From: Cyanobacteria bacterium RUI128
GTDB taxonomy: Bacteria; Cyanobacteriota; Vampirovibrionia; Gastranaerophilales; Gastranaerophilaceae
Assembly: GCA_024695725.1 (NCBI GenBank)
Contig: JAILHQ010000074.1
Span: 1-17,588 of the forward strand
DNA length: 17,588 nt
Direction: 5' to 3'
Part shown: piece after piece, positions 6,923-16,047 of the stretch
How the letters are laid out: the number at the start of each line of letters is the position of its first letter
How positions within the stretch are numbered: the stretch's first letter is position 1
Position numbers and translations under genes: made by a program
Notes under the pieces: model-generated
The model's database searches: none
Told to the model about the DNA's origin: nothing
What the model saw: only the letters and a program-made list of their open reading frames with translations

Positions 6923-7864
6923 ATGTTATCAGATTTATTTACCGGTAAAGATAAAATATTCAAGTTAGTGTGCGGCGCAGGAAATGAGTGTGAAAAGGAT
7001 GTTGAAAGACTAACCTCACTCTATTCTGATGCTGGAGCACAACTGTTTGATATATGCGCTAAACCCGAAATATTATTGGCGGCAAAACGCGGAATAGAAA
7101 AATCCGGCAAGAATAACAGATATATCTGCGTAAGTGTCGGAATGAAAGGCGATCCGCATATTTCAAAAGCAGTTGTAAATGACTCATCTTGCATAAAATG
7201 TTCTCTATGCAACGATGTATGTATAAATAATGCTGTATCATGTGGGGTTATTGATAAGGTAAGATGCATCGGCTGCGGAGCCTGCGCAAAAGCCTGCCCG
7301 CAATCAGCAATATCAATGTACGAAACAGATGTTGACTTGTCTGCTTGCCTGCCTGAACTAATTAAAACCGGGATCGACTGTATTGAATTACACGCAACAT
7401 CTGAACTTGATGCGGACATCTGGGATAAATGGGGAGTTATAAACAGCTGTTATGACGGAATGCTTTCTGTTTGCATCGACAGATTAAATCTTGGGAATAA
7501 ACAGGTTCTCGACAGATTAAGAAAGATGCTCAAAAAACGCAAACCATACAGCACAATCATTCAGGCAGACGGAATACCGATGAGCGGAAGTGATGACAAT
7601 TATAAAACCACATTACAGGCAGTTGCAATGGCAGAAATTATTCAAAATGCAGATTTAAACTGCTATTTACTGATATCTGGCGGAACGAACTCAAAAACAG
7701 CAGAACTTGCAAAGATGTGTAATATAAAATATAACGGCATCGCTATCGGCTCATACGCGCGCAAAATAGTGAGCGAATACATTAAACGGGATGATTTCTA
7801 TACTGCTGATGTTTATGACAAGGCATTGGAAATCGCAAAAAATTTGGTCGGGAGTGTTAATTAA
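6923..7864 (+). CDS. ldpA: LdpA-family Fe-S protein (cyanobacterial redox/circadian input homologue)
   Basis: LdpA of Synechococcus elongatus is an iron-sulphur protein that senses cellular redox state and adjusts circadian period. This 313-residue homologue has the same plan. An N-terminal FKLVCGAG segment and an IleCys-type 'SVGMKGDPHISKA' stretch come first. Then follow two ferredoxin-like [4Fe-4S] sites: C90-x2-C93-x2-C96-x3-C100 and C115-x2-C118-x2-C121-x3-C125-P. The C-terminal LdpA domain shows QADGIPMSG (214-222), LISGGTNSKT (250-259) and IGSYARKIV (275-283), which I recognise from cyanobacterial LdpA. The TIM-barrel-like C-terminal half suggests ligand binding. No kai genes are in the window, so a clock role cannot be assumed. 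The next gene starts at the base after its stop. Confidence 0.85.
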   Translation: MLSDLFTGKDKIFKLVCGAGNECEKDVERLTSLYSDAGAQLFDICAKPEILLAAKRGIEKSGKNNRYICVSVGMKGDPHISKAVVNDSSCIKCSLCNDVCINNAVSCGVIDKVRCIGCGACAKACPQSAISMYETDVDLSACLPELIKTGIDCIELHATSELDADIWDKWGVINSCYDGMLSVCIDRLNLGNKQVLDRLRKMLKKRKPYSTIIQADGIPMSGSDDNYKTTLQAVAMAEIIQNADLNCYLLISGGTNSKTAELAKMCNIKYNGIAIGSYARKIVSEYIKRDDFYTADVYDKALEIAKNLVGSVN

Positions 7865-8569
7865 ATGAAAACAGAAGAAATAATATCAGATTTAAAATCA
7901 AATTCAGACAGAAGTTTTGCGAAATGGGTTTCGCCAATTCTGCAGGTTACTGAAGGCGGATACGGGGAGGAAGATAAATTATTTGGTATAAGAACCCCGA
8001 TATTAAGAAAGCTTTCTAAAAAATACGCTGAAATCGACTATACAACACTGGAAGATTTACTGCACAACGAATATCACGAAGCAAGAATGCTCTCACTTCT
8101 AATACTGATGAATAAGTATAAAAATGATAAGTACAAACGCGGATATATTGTTGAACTTTACGTCCGTAACGCCGACTACATAAATAATTGGGATCTTGTT
8201 GACGTCTCAGCGCCTAATATTGTAGGTAATTACGTATTTGAGAACAGTGAAAAATTATCATTATTGTATGAGATGTCAAGGTCAAACCATTTATGGAAAC
8301 AGAGAATTGCCATTGTCTCAACCCAATATTTGATAAAACAGGGGTTCTATGAACCTACGGTTAGACTTGCAGAGTTTTATCTTACGCACGAACACCACCT
8401 TATCCACAAAGCTGTCGGCTGGATGCTGAGAGAATTAGGCAAAAAAGATATACGCGAGCTCTACAGTTTTTTGGATAAATTTGCACCCAAAATGCCGAGA
8501 GTAATGCTGAGATATGCCATAGAACGACTTGATGAAATTCATAGAAAACACTATATGAGTGTTAAATAA
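7865..8569 (+). CDS. AlkD-type DNA alkylation repair glycosylase
   Basis: AlkD excises bulky or cationic N3- and N7-alkylated purines without base flipping, using a HEAT-like repeat solenoid. The 234-residue product matches the family in length and sequence. Residues known in Bacillus cereus AlkD can be placed: W109 and catalytic D113 in [11 protein letters not shown], the arginine R147 in LWKQRIAI, and W186 in [13 protein letters not shown]. The whole chain is alpha-helical with several short repeats, and no other domain is present. Its ATG follows the ldpA stop codon with no gap, so the two are co-transcribed and probably translationally coupled. It overlaps the convergent ilvD by eight bases. 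I give no symbol because alkC/alkD naming in this lineage is unsettled. Confidence 0.92.
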   Translation: MKTEEIISDLKSNSDRSFAKWVSPILQVTEGGYGEEDKLFGIRTPILRKLSKKYAEIDYTTLEDLLHNEYHEARMLSLLILMNKYKNDKYKRGYIVELYVRNADYINNWDLVDVSAPNIVGNYVFENSEKLSLLYEMSRSNHLWKQRIAIVSTQYLIKQGFYEPTVRLAEFYLTHEHHLIHKAVGWMLRELGKKDIRELYSFLDKFAPKMPRVMLRYAIERLDEIHRKHYMSVK

Positions 8570-10217
8570 TTGCACCATGCGATGCATCCTGAACCAGTCT
8601 TGAATATTTTGAAAGATAACCTGTAGAGAACTCTGTTTTCTTAGGTGCAAAAACTGATTTTCTCGAAGCGATCTCATCCTCAGAAACAAGTAAGTTAAGT
8701 TTTCTGTTCGGGATATCGATTTCAATATCATCACCGTCTTTTATGAGGGCTATCATTCCGCCGTTAGATGCTTCAGGACAGATATGACCGACACAAATAC
8801 CTCTTGTTCCGCCAGAGAATCTTCCGTCAGTAATGAGTGCAACTGTTTTACCTAGCCCTTTTCCTACAAGAAGTGAAGTCGGGGCAAGCATTTCTCTCAT
8901 ACCCGGAGAACCACTCGGACCTTCATATCTGATTACGATAACATCACCCGGTTTAATTTCATCTTTTTCAAGCGCAGCCATTGAATCTTCTTCACAGTCG
9001 AACACTCTTGCTTTTCCCTTAAAATAATAACAGCTTTCGTCAACACCTGAAATTTTAATAACTGCTCCGTTAGGTGCAATATTGCCGTACAATATGCCAA
9101 GCCCAGGCTGAGTAGTAACAGGTTCATCTACAGAACGAACAAGTTTTTTGTCACACCAAACGTTTTTAACTAATTCTGATATTTTTAAACCAGATATATT
9201 TACCCCGTCTTTAAACTCAGAGATTTTTCCGTATAAGGTACTCTGCAGCGCAGGTATTCCACCGGCATTATGAAAATCTGTCATCGTCGGATTAGCTGAA
9301 GGATCCAATTTAATTGTTTGTTTTATAACCGGAGACAATTCTTCAAAATCATTGAGAGTAAGATCAATACCTGCAGTATTAGCAATAGCCAAAAGGTGCA
9401 GAACGGAATTAGTTGAACCGCCAAGAGCATAATCAGCAATAATTGCATTTCTGAGGCTGTCACGTGTAATTACATCAAGTGGTTTGATATTCTCTTTTAC
9501 GAGTTCAACAATTCTCATTCCGCTTTCAAAAGCAATTCTGCGTTTTTGTGAAGACACAGCAGATGCTGTTGCACACATAGGAAGGCTCATACCTATAACT
9601 TCAGTAAGGCAGGCCATTGTATTAGCCGTATACATCCCCTGGCAGGAACCCGCCGTAGGGCAGGAGCTCAGTTCAAGTTCGGATAATTCTTCTTCTGTAA
9701 TCTGACCTGAACGATACCTTCCAATACCTTCAAACGTACCTTTAATCATTGTCAGCTTATTACATTTACATTCGCCGTCGAGCATAGGTCCTGCAGTAAC
9801 AACAATTGAGGGGATATTCAGTCTTACAGCAGCAATAAGCATTGCTGGAGTAACTTTATCACAATTTGTAAGAAGCACAAGCCCGTCAAGCTGATGAGCG
9901 TTAGCCATAGTTTCCACGCAGTCTGCAATCAACTCTCTTGAAGGCAGCGAGTAACGCATACCATTGTGCCCCATAGCAATACCGTCACAAACAACCGGAA
10001 CCCCAAAAATGAACGCCTGACCGCCTGCAGAATGGATCCCTTTTTCTATTTGACGTTCCAAATCACGCATCCCGATATGACCCGGGACGATATCAGTGAA
10101 AGAACTTGCAATACCAATAAAGGGTCTGTCAATAACCTTCGGACTAACACCGGTTGCATATAACAAACTTCTGTGCGGAGCTCTTGCTATTCCTTTTTTT
10201 ATATTATCACTTCTCAT
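8562..10217 (-). CDS. ilvD: Dihydroxy-acid dehydratase
   Basis: IlvD dehydrates 2,3-dihydroxy-isovalerate and the corresponding valerate to the keto acids for valine, leucine and isoleucine. The 551-residue length is normal. Cluster and active-site motifs: C119 in TNCDKVTP, C186 and C192 in [12 protein letters not shown], and [20 protein letters not shown] near 77-96; the C-terminal [14 protein letters not shown] and [12 protein letters not shown] motifs are intact. The N-terminal position that is Cys (TPCN) in [2Fe-2S] plant/mycobacterial enzymes is Gly here (IVPGH, near 43-47), as in E. coli and Bacillus IlvD. This points to the oxygen-sensitive [4Fe-4S]-type enzyme and an anaerobic lifestyle. 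The ATG has GAGGG upstream. It appears to be a single-gene unit divergent from the metalloprotease. Confidence 0.96.
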   Translation of the reverse strand: MRSDNIKKGIARAPHRSLLYATGVSPKVIDRPFIGIASSFTDIVPGHIGMRDLERQIEKGIHSAGGQAFIFGVPVVCDGIAMGHNGMRYSLPSRELIADCVETMANAHQLDGLVLLTNCDKVTPAMLIAAVRLNIPSIVVTAGPMLDGECKCNKLTMIKGTFEGIGRYRSGQITEEELSELELSSCPTAGSCQGMYTANTMACLTEVIGMSLPMCATASAVSSQKRRIAFESGMRIVELVKENIKPLDVITRDSLRNAIIADYALGGSTNSVLHLLAIANTAGIDLTLNDFEELSPVIKQTIKLDPSANPTMTDFHNAGGIPALQSTLYGKISEFKDGVNISGLKISELVKNVWCDKKLVRSVDEPVTTQPGLGILYGNIAPNGAVIKISGVDESCYYFKGKARVFDCEEDSMAALEKDEIKPGDVIVIRYEGPSGSPGMREMLAPTSLLVGKGLGKTVALITDGRFSGGTRGICVGHICPEASNGGMIALIKDGDDIEIDIPNRKLNLLVSEDEIASRKSVFAPKKTEFSTGYLSKYSRLVQDASHGAII

Positions 10218-10335
10218 ATAAAAACCCTCTTGATATAGTTTATCATGAAAAACACATTTACAAATTATACATTACAACGCAAATTATTTTTTTACGTGTT
10301 TTTATAAAATATCAACTACAATATAGGTATTTTAA

Positions 10336-12015
10336 ATGAGCACGATTAGCGCAACACAGATGCAACCAACTGGGACAACAAGGAAAGAAATATTACCCAA
10401 AGAACTGTTAGATAAATATAAAAAGGGCGAAATTCTCGACATAGAAAATCGTAAAGATAAAATGACGAATGAACTTGATGCCTTAGCGGAACAGTATAAA
10501 CAATCAATGTCGGTTGATATCAAAAGAAATCTTTTAGATAAAGAAAGAGAAATGCTATTTGAAGAATTAAAACAACCCGAGCTCACACTTGCGAGAAATT
10601 ATGCTGAAATTGTTTATGCATCAATGTTTGATAAAGGCATTAAGAAAGAAGAATTTACTGATGTTTTAAGACTTATGAATGTTACTGCACTTCAAAGAGA
10701 AGATGGATTAGAAGGGAATTTACATACAGCAAGGTTGTCAGAAAAACATATAGATATTCTAAAAGATGTTTATATGGAGGCAGGTGAAGACAACAATGTC
10801 GGGTTAAAAGTAAAAAGTTTTATCACAGGGCTATTAGGTTCATATAAAAAAGAACAACCTGAGCTATCCGACAAAATAAGTGAGACATTTAAATACCTTT
10901 ATGAAAATACCAAACATCCCGATTTAAAAGATAATATAAAAGCATATAACGAAGAACAGACTGTTGATTATTGTATAGAACAAATGCAAAAGCATAGTGA
11001 TAATTTTGAATATTTTCTTTCTCAGGCTATGAACAATGCTGACAGAAAAGATGTTCGTGTTCACGAACTTGTTAGCGGGCTTCTTAAAATAGATGATCTG
11101 CCTAATGAAGTAAAAAGAAAAGCTATTTTAGGAGCCGGAAAGTTTAGGAGTGACGAAAACTTTGAAATAATAAAACAAATTGCACTTGATACGAAAGAAC
11201 CTGATATCAGAAAACGCGAATTTGCTATTCAGTCTTGTGCATTATATATAAAAGACAAACCGAAAGAAGTTACCGAAATAATGTCTACGGTGTCAAAAGA
11301 ATATTCAATATTTGCGCCACTAGGCAGAATTTTATCGGATAAAATTAATGGCACCTATTACGGACTGGTTGACAGAGAAATTAAATATGCAGGCCTCGGA
11401 GCAAATCGGGCAAAAGATTTTAAATATCACTTTAAAAAGTTTTATGTATCAGAGGATAAACTATCGCAACGCAAGATAAATTCCTTACAGGAAAACACAA
11501 TGCCGTTTATTAATCACTTAAGTAAACTGTCACGCGGCAAAAAATATTTAATTATACGAGATGATGATACCATTACAAGACACTTAGCTGATTTTACAGG
11601 TCATAGATATATTTTCCCCGGAGCTATGCTTAATTCCGGACCATTTTATGATTCTTATGACGGATTAAATACGCCTGAATACAATTTAATGAGCGCCAAA
11701 AGAGTCGCTGATAAATATCATCAAAATCAAGTTGCGCACGAAACCGGTCATACAATACACGATATGCTGGATGAAACAGGAGCAGGTATAATCGAAGATT
11801 TGTACGCAAAAGCTATGAAGGAAGGTCGTGTACTAGATTATTACGCGGCTGCAAACTCACACGAATACTTCGCTCAGGGATGCGATGCATTTGCATCATA
11901 TTATAAGCCTCATAAATTACTTATGAATGATGAACCGTTAGGGCATACCATTTTTGAACTAATGGATAAAGATCCTGAATTATTTAAGTTTATAAAAAGA
12001 GTTTTAAGGAAATAA
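10336..12015 (+). CDS. Putative zinc metalloprotease, lethal factor/PPEP-like active site, helical N-terminal region
   Basis: The 559-residue protein is not one I can name. Its C-terminus carries HETGH (468-472), a gluzincin zinc motif. E510 in SHEYFAQG is the likely third zinc ligand and Y503 lies seven residues before it. As I recall, anthrax lethal factor (HExxH, Y728, E735) and Pro-Pro endopeptidase (Y178, E185) have the same Tyr-x6-Glu spacing and an EFFAEAF motif, so this is probably an M34-like peptidase. Residues about 20-80 look coiled-coil and about 130-330 look like HEAT-type helical repeats, possibly for substrate binding. There is no signal peptide or membrane segment, so it is cytosolic or exported by a signal-less route. 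AGG lies eight bases before the ATG. It stands alone and ends three bases from the convergent uvrB stop. Confidence 0.75.
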   Translation: MSTISATQMQPTGTTRKEILPKELLDKYKKGEILDIENRKDKMTNELDALAEQYKQSMSVDIKRNLLDKEREMLFEELKQPELTLARNYAEIVYASMFDKGIKKEEFTDVLRLMNVTALQREDGLEGNLHTARLSEKHIDILKDVYMEAGEDNNVGLKVKSFITGLLGSYKKEQPELSDKISETFKYLYENTKHPDLKDNIKAYNEEQTVDYCIEQMQKHSDNFEYFLSQAMNNADRKDVRVHELVSGLLKIDDLPNEVKRKAILGAGKFRSDENFEIIKQIALDTKEPDIRKREFAIQSCALYIKDKPKEVTEIMSTVSKEYSIFAPLGRILSDKINGTYYGLVDREIKYAGLGANRAKDFKYHFKKFYVSEDKLSQRKINSLQENTMPFINHLSKLSRGKKYLIIRDDDTITRHLADFTGHRYIFPGAMLNSGPFYDSYDGLNTPEYNLMSAKRVADKYHQNQVAHETGHTIHDMLDETGAGIIEDLYAKAMKEGRVLDYYAAANSHEYFAQGCDAFASYYKPHKLLMNDEPLGHTIFELMDKDPELFKFIKRVLRK

Positions 12016-12018
12016 ACC

Positions 12019-14007
12019 CTAACCTTTTGCCATTTCTCGCAGTTTCTTTAATTGATCACGAATTTCTGCGGCACGTTCAAAGTCAAGTAGTTTTGCAGAC
12101 TTATGCATATCTTTTTCAAGTTTATCAATTAGTTTTGGCAAGTCCTTTTTGTCGATCCCCATATCAACCATTTCTTCAGCAACAATATCTTCAAGGTTTC
12201 TGTAACTTTCAACAAGAGAAAGCAGGTTATTTTCAATAGGTTTTTTAATAGTTTGCGGAATGATTCCGTATTTTTTATTATGCGCAATCTGAATTTCTCT
12301 GCGTCGGTTTGTTTCTTCAATCGCTCTTTGCATTGAATCTGTTATCTTATCAGCGTACATAATAACTTCCCCGCAGGAATTACGAGCAGCTCTTCCTATT
12401 GTCTGAATAAGACTTGTATCGGAACGCAAAAAACCTTCTTTATCGGCATCCATAATCGCGACTAAAGACACTTCCGGTATATCAAGTCCTTCTCTTAAAA
12501 GGTTAACCCCAATAAGCACATCAAACTCGCCGAGTCGTAAATCTCTTAAAATTTCAACACGTTCAATAGATTTTATATCGCTGTGCAAATACCTGACTTT
12601 TATTCCTTCCTGAAGGAAATAATCGCACAAATCTTCAGCCATCCTCTTCGTAAGAGTAGTAATTAGAACACATTCATTCTTTTTAACTCGTTTTTCTATC
12701 TCTTTTTCCAAATCAGGAATCTGAGTATCAATAGGCCTTATGCTAATTTTAGGGTCAACCAAACCCGTCGGGCGGATAATTTGTTCTACAATCTGTTCGG
12801 AAGTTGTTGTTTCAAACTCGGCAGGGGTTGCTGAAATATAAATCTTTTGCCCGACTTTTTCAAAGAACTCTTCTTCTTTAAGCGGCCTGTTGTCTTTTGC
12901 ACAAGGCAGTCTGAACCCGTAATTAATCAGGGTGTCTTTTCTTGCGCTGTCGCCGTGGTACATACCTTTTAGCTGCGGTACAGTGACGTGAGATTCATCA
13001 ATAACCGTCAAAAAATCTGTCTGAAAATAGTCTATCAGAGTAGCAGGCGGAGAACCCGGTGCCCTGCGTTCGATAATTCTTGAATAGTTTTCAATTCCGG
13101 AACAATACCCCATTTCTTTAATCATTTCAATATCATATTTGACCCTCTGTTCAAGTCTTTGAGCCTCTAAAATCTTATTTTCGTCATATAATTCGGTGAG
13201 TCGGTTTTGAAGTTCCTGTCTTATCATAAGAATAGTTTCTTCAACATTTTCATCATAAGATAAATAATGCACAGCAGGATAAATTACGATTTTGTCGGGG
13301 GTTTCAAGAATTTCACCCGATACGGGGTCTATTTTTACGAATTTTTCAATCTCATCACCAAACATCAAAATTCGGGTAACAACCTTTTCATAAGCGGGCA
13401 TAAGTTCAATCACATCCCCACGCACTCTAAATGTTGAATGTTCAAGATTAACGTCATTTCTTTTATATTGGATGGATACAAGATGTTTCAAAAGAGCATC
13501 CCTGTCAACTTCATCGCCGACATTTAATTCAGTTGAGCCTTTGAAATAGTTTTCAGGCAACCCCAGACCATAGATACAACTGACAGATGCAACAATTATG
13601 ACATCATTTCTTTCATACAAACTTCTTGTAGTATTGTGCCTAAGTCGGTCTATTTCTTCGTTAATACTTGCAGACTTTTCAATATAAGTATCCGTTCTCG
13701 GTATATATGCCTCAGGCTGATAGTAATCATAATAACTAATAAAATATTCAACCGCATTATCTGGGAAAAGCTCTTTAAACTCGTTATACAACTGCGCCGC
13801 AAGAGTTTTATTGTGTGCAATAATAAGGGTAGGCTTTTGAACCTTCTCAATTACATTTGCAATTGTAAAAGTCTTACCTGAACCTGTTATCCCAAGCAGA
13901 GTTTGAGAATCATAACCGCTATTAATACCGTCAACAAGCTGTTCTATAGCCTTTGGCTGATCTCCGGCCGGACCGTAATTAGAATGTATTTTAAACCTTC
14001 TCTCCAT
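12019..14007 (-). CDS. uvrB: UvrABC system protein B (excinuclease subunit)
   Basis: UvrB verifies DNA damage handed over by UvrA and recruits UvrC for incision in nucleotide excision repair. The 662-residue product is full length. It shows the Walker A GITGSGKT (39-46), the beta-hairpin that probes the strands ([17 protein letters not shown], about 92-108), the DEAD-like DESH motif followed by [13 protein letters not shown], helicase motifs V/VI ([17 protein letters not shown] and QTIGRAARN), and a C-terminal UVR domain (about 620-655, with the [12 protein letters not shown] core) that binds UvrC. The Shine-Dalgarno is weak. It lies 22 bases downstream of the GGDEF gene on the same strand and probably shares its transcript, an unusual partner for uvrB. 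Confidence 0.98.
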   Translation of the reverse strand: MERRFKIHSNYGPAGDQPKAIEQLVDGINSGYDSQTLLGITGSGKTFTIANVIEKVQKPTLIIAHNKTLAAQLYNEFKELFPDNAVEYFISYYDYYQPEAYIPRTDTYIEKSASINEEIDRLRHNTTRSLYERNDVIIVASVSCIYGLGLPENYFKGSTELNVGDEVDRDALLKHLVSIQYKRNDVNLEHSTFRVRGDVIELMPAYEKVVTRILMFGDEIEKFVKIDPVSGEILETPDKIVIYPAVHYLSYDENVEETILMIRQELQNRLTELYDENKILEAQRLEQRVKYDIEMIKEMGYCSGIENYSRIIERRAPGSPPATLIDYFQTDFLTVIDESHVTVPQLKGMYHGDSARKDTLINYGFRLPCAKDNRPLKEEEFFEKVGQKIYISATPAEFETTTSEQIVEQIIRPTGLVDPKISIRPIDTQIPDLEKEIEKRVKKNECVLITTLTKRMAEDLCDYFLQEGIKVRYLHSDIKSIERVEILRDLRLGEFDVLIGVNLLREGLDIPEVSLVAIMDADKEGFLRSDTSLIQTIGRAARNSCGEVIMYADKITDSMQRAIEETNRRREIQIAHNKKYGIIPQTIKKPIENNLLSLVESYRNLEDIVAEEMVDMGIDKKDLPKLIDKLEKDMHKSAKLLDFERAAEIRDQLKKLREMAKG

Positions 14008-14029
14008 ACTAAGAATTATACAGCATAAA

Positions 14030-15916
14030 TCATTCTTGGGAAATTATTGAGATAAATTCTTCCGCAATTTTTGAATTCCACTTGGTATCAATGCCATCTC
14101 TTATAATCTCAATAGCCTCATCCTTTGTTTTTGCTTTTCTGTACGGTCTTGTTTCTGTCAGGGCAAAATAAGCATCTATAATGAGAACTATCTGAGAACA
14201 GAGAGGAATACCCTGTCCTGCAGCATTTGCAGGATACCCAGTACCATCCCAGTTTTCATGGTGATGTTCAATAATTGGAATAACATCCTGAATAACCGAT
14301 ATAGGGCTTAGAATTTCTTTTGCCGCAATCACAGGGTGGGTTTTAATAAGATTTATTTCATCATCCGTAAGCGGAGTGCGCTTTTGCAAAATTTCTTTAG
14401 GTAGCAACATATTTCCAATATCATACAGAAGAATTGCAACCTTTAACTTGTCAGTATCTTCTTTAGACAATTCAAATCTTTTTGCAAGCAGATTAGCTAC
14501 AACAATTTTATCTTTTGAAGAACCTTCCTTGTGGTTAGGATTATACAGAGCAGACAACATATCAGACACAGTATAAAGCGCATCGTGGTTTGAATCAAGT
14601 TTGCAAAGCATCTTATTCATACGTTCAGCCATTGACTTATCAATAGGCATTTTCTTATTTTTAAGAATTTCAACAAACGAATCGAGCGCAATATCCTGCC
14701 ATGATTCCATATCATCAGGATTAGCAAGAGTAACCCTGTTTCTGCCGTTCTTCTTTGATGTATACATAGCCTGGTCGGTGAGTTCAATCAGTTCGTATAG
14801 ATTATCAGAATGTTCCCCGAAGGTTGCAACACCAATACTTGCAGTAACATGTCCTATGACTTCAATTGGCACTTCCTCAATCGCTTTTCTGATTCTCTCT
14901 GCAGCAATAAGCCCGCCGACATGATCAACCCCCGGCAAAAGCAGGTTAAACTCTTCCCCGCCCATTCTTGCCGCAATATCAATGGAACGTGCATTTGTTT
15001 TTAAAACATCGGCAACAGCTTTTATGGCAATATCACCGCATGAGTGCCCATAGTTATCATTTATTTGTTTTAAATGATCCAAATCAAGCCCGATAAGAGT
15101 AAATTTCTGATTCTGACGCTGTGCCCTCAAAACTTCTTTCTGTGCCTCTTCCTCAAAATAACGCCTGTTATTTAACCCTGTTAGCGCGTCAGTGACAGCC
15201 TGTTCTTTAACAGTCTGAAACAAATCGGCAACTGTAATTGCAAGCTCAATCTGTTTTGAAAACAGTTTAAGAAAGTTAATTTCCGGGTCTTCAGCTTTAG
15301 GTCTTGACGAATACACAACAAGAGAAGCAAAATGTTTTCCATTACTCTTCAACGGAATCAATATATAAGATGCCATTTTTGTTTTCTTAATCAGTGTTTC
15401 TGCATCATGTTTCGGCAAATCAGGGAATAAATACCCCAAAGTAAACATTACATCCTGACTTTGATAGATTTTGTTTTTTTCAATAAATGAATCAACAAGT
15501 TCTTCTTTTCGCCAGTGCAACCTTGCCTCATAAAGCGGTTTACCTATAGTTTCATGAACCGCATCAGCAAACTGACACCTTGATTCTGCAAGCAAATCAA
15601 GATACTGCCCCTGATAGTCAACCTTTTTCTTTACGATACAGCTAAATAAATATCCTAATTCACCCTGCAAACTGTTTACAATGGAATCAAGAACATTGGC
15701 CAGTGGCTGAGATGAATTCATCATTTCCCAAATGTGCTGAACAGTGACCAAACGTTGATTTGCAAGTTCGAGTTCTTCAGTTCGCTCTTTAATTTCAGCC
15801 TCAAGCTTAACATTCTTTTCATACACTTCCATTAAGTCAAGTTTGGAATTATATATACTATCTTCAACAGCATCAATCTGATTTTTGAAATTATTGAACT
15901 TATCCCAAAAGCCCAT
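14030..15916 (-). CDS. GAF-GGDEF-HD-GYP signalling protein with degenerate HD-GYP
   Basis: A probable c-di-GMP enzyme of 628 residues without membrane segments. Order: coiled coil (about 10-60), GAF-like sensor (about 65-235), GGDEF (about 240-395), HD-GYP (about 430-628). The cyclase half looks active: [23 protein letters not shown] at 319-323, and the inhibitory I-site R310-x2-D313 at the canonical five-residue distance. The HD-GYP half keeps H527, H552/H553, D581 and GTGYP (559-562 region), but the HD pair is Y498-D499, the following Lys is N502, and the upstream metal-ligand His is not evident. It is therefore probably a sensor or binding domain, not a phosphodiesterase. GAGG precedes the ATG by seven bases; the promoter is at 15948-15976. 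uvrB lies 22 bases downstream. Confidence 0.92.
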   Translation of the reverse strand: MGFWDKFNNFKNQIDAVEDSIYNSKLDLMEVYEKNVKLEAEIKERTEELELANQRLVTVQHIWEMMNSSQPLANVLDSIVNSLQGELGYLFSCIVKKKVDYQGQYLDLLAESRCQFADAVHETIGKPLYEARLHWRKEELVDSFIEKNKIYQSQDVMFTLGYLFPDLPKHDAETLIKKTKMASYILIPLKSNGKHFASLVVYSSRPKAEDPEINFLKLFSKQIELAITVADLFQTVKEQAVTDALTGLNNRRYFEEEAQKEVLRAQRQNQKFTLIGLDLDHLKQINDNYGHSCGDIAIKAVADVLKTNARSIDIAARMGGEEFNLLLPGVDHVGGLIAAERIRKAIEEVPIEVIGHVTASIGVATFGEHSDNLYELIELTDQAMYTSKKNGRNRVTLANPDDMESWQDIALDSFVEILKNKKMPIDKSMAERMNKMLCKLDSNHDALYTVSDMLSALYNPNHKEGSSKDKIVVANLLAKRFELSKEDTDKLKVAILLYDIGNMLLPKEILQKRTPLTDDEINLIKTHPVIAAKEILSPISVIQDVIPIIEHHHENWDGTGYPANAAGQGIPLCSQIVLIIDAYFALTETRPYRKAKTKDEAIEIIRDGIDTKWNSKIAEEFISIISQE

Positions 15917-15947
15917 TAGTAACCTCGTGTAAAATAAGTACGTATAG

Positions 15948-15976
15948 ATTATACAACATACGGCTCAATTATACAA
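15948..15976 (-). promoter_or_regulatory. Promoter of the GGDEF-uvrB unit
   Basis: On the minus strand there is a perfect TATAAT (15948-15953) with TTGTAT (15971-15976) 17 bases upstream. Transcription would start near 15941, leaving a leader of about 25 bases that holds GAGG seven bases before the ATG at 15916. Confidence 0.6.
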
Positions 15977-16008
15977 ATATTTTTTTAGAATAAAAGATAA
16001 TTTATTTA

Positions 16009-16027
16009 TGTTATGATAGACATAACA
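16009..16027. promoter_or_regulatory. Operator-like inverted repeat upstream of the ROK kinase
   Basis: TGTTATG (16009-16015) and CATAACA (16021-16027) form a perfect 7-bp inverted repeat around five bases, 20 bases before the kinase ATG. A possible -10, GATAAT at 15996-16001, would put the transcription start right at its left edge. A 19-bp dyad at the start site is the usual place for a repressor. It could also be a weak AT-rich hairpin. No regulator gene is adjacent. Confidence 0.35.
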
Positions 16028-16047
16028 GATATAAAGGAGAGAAACTA

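Noticed and set aside
10154..10339. Plus-strand frame of 61 codons spanning the ilvD start and the intergenic region
   Set aside because: It overlaps the conserved N-terminus of IlvD and translates AT-rich promoter DNA.
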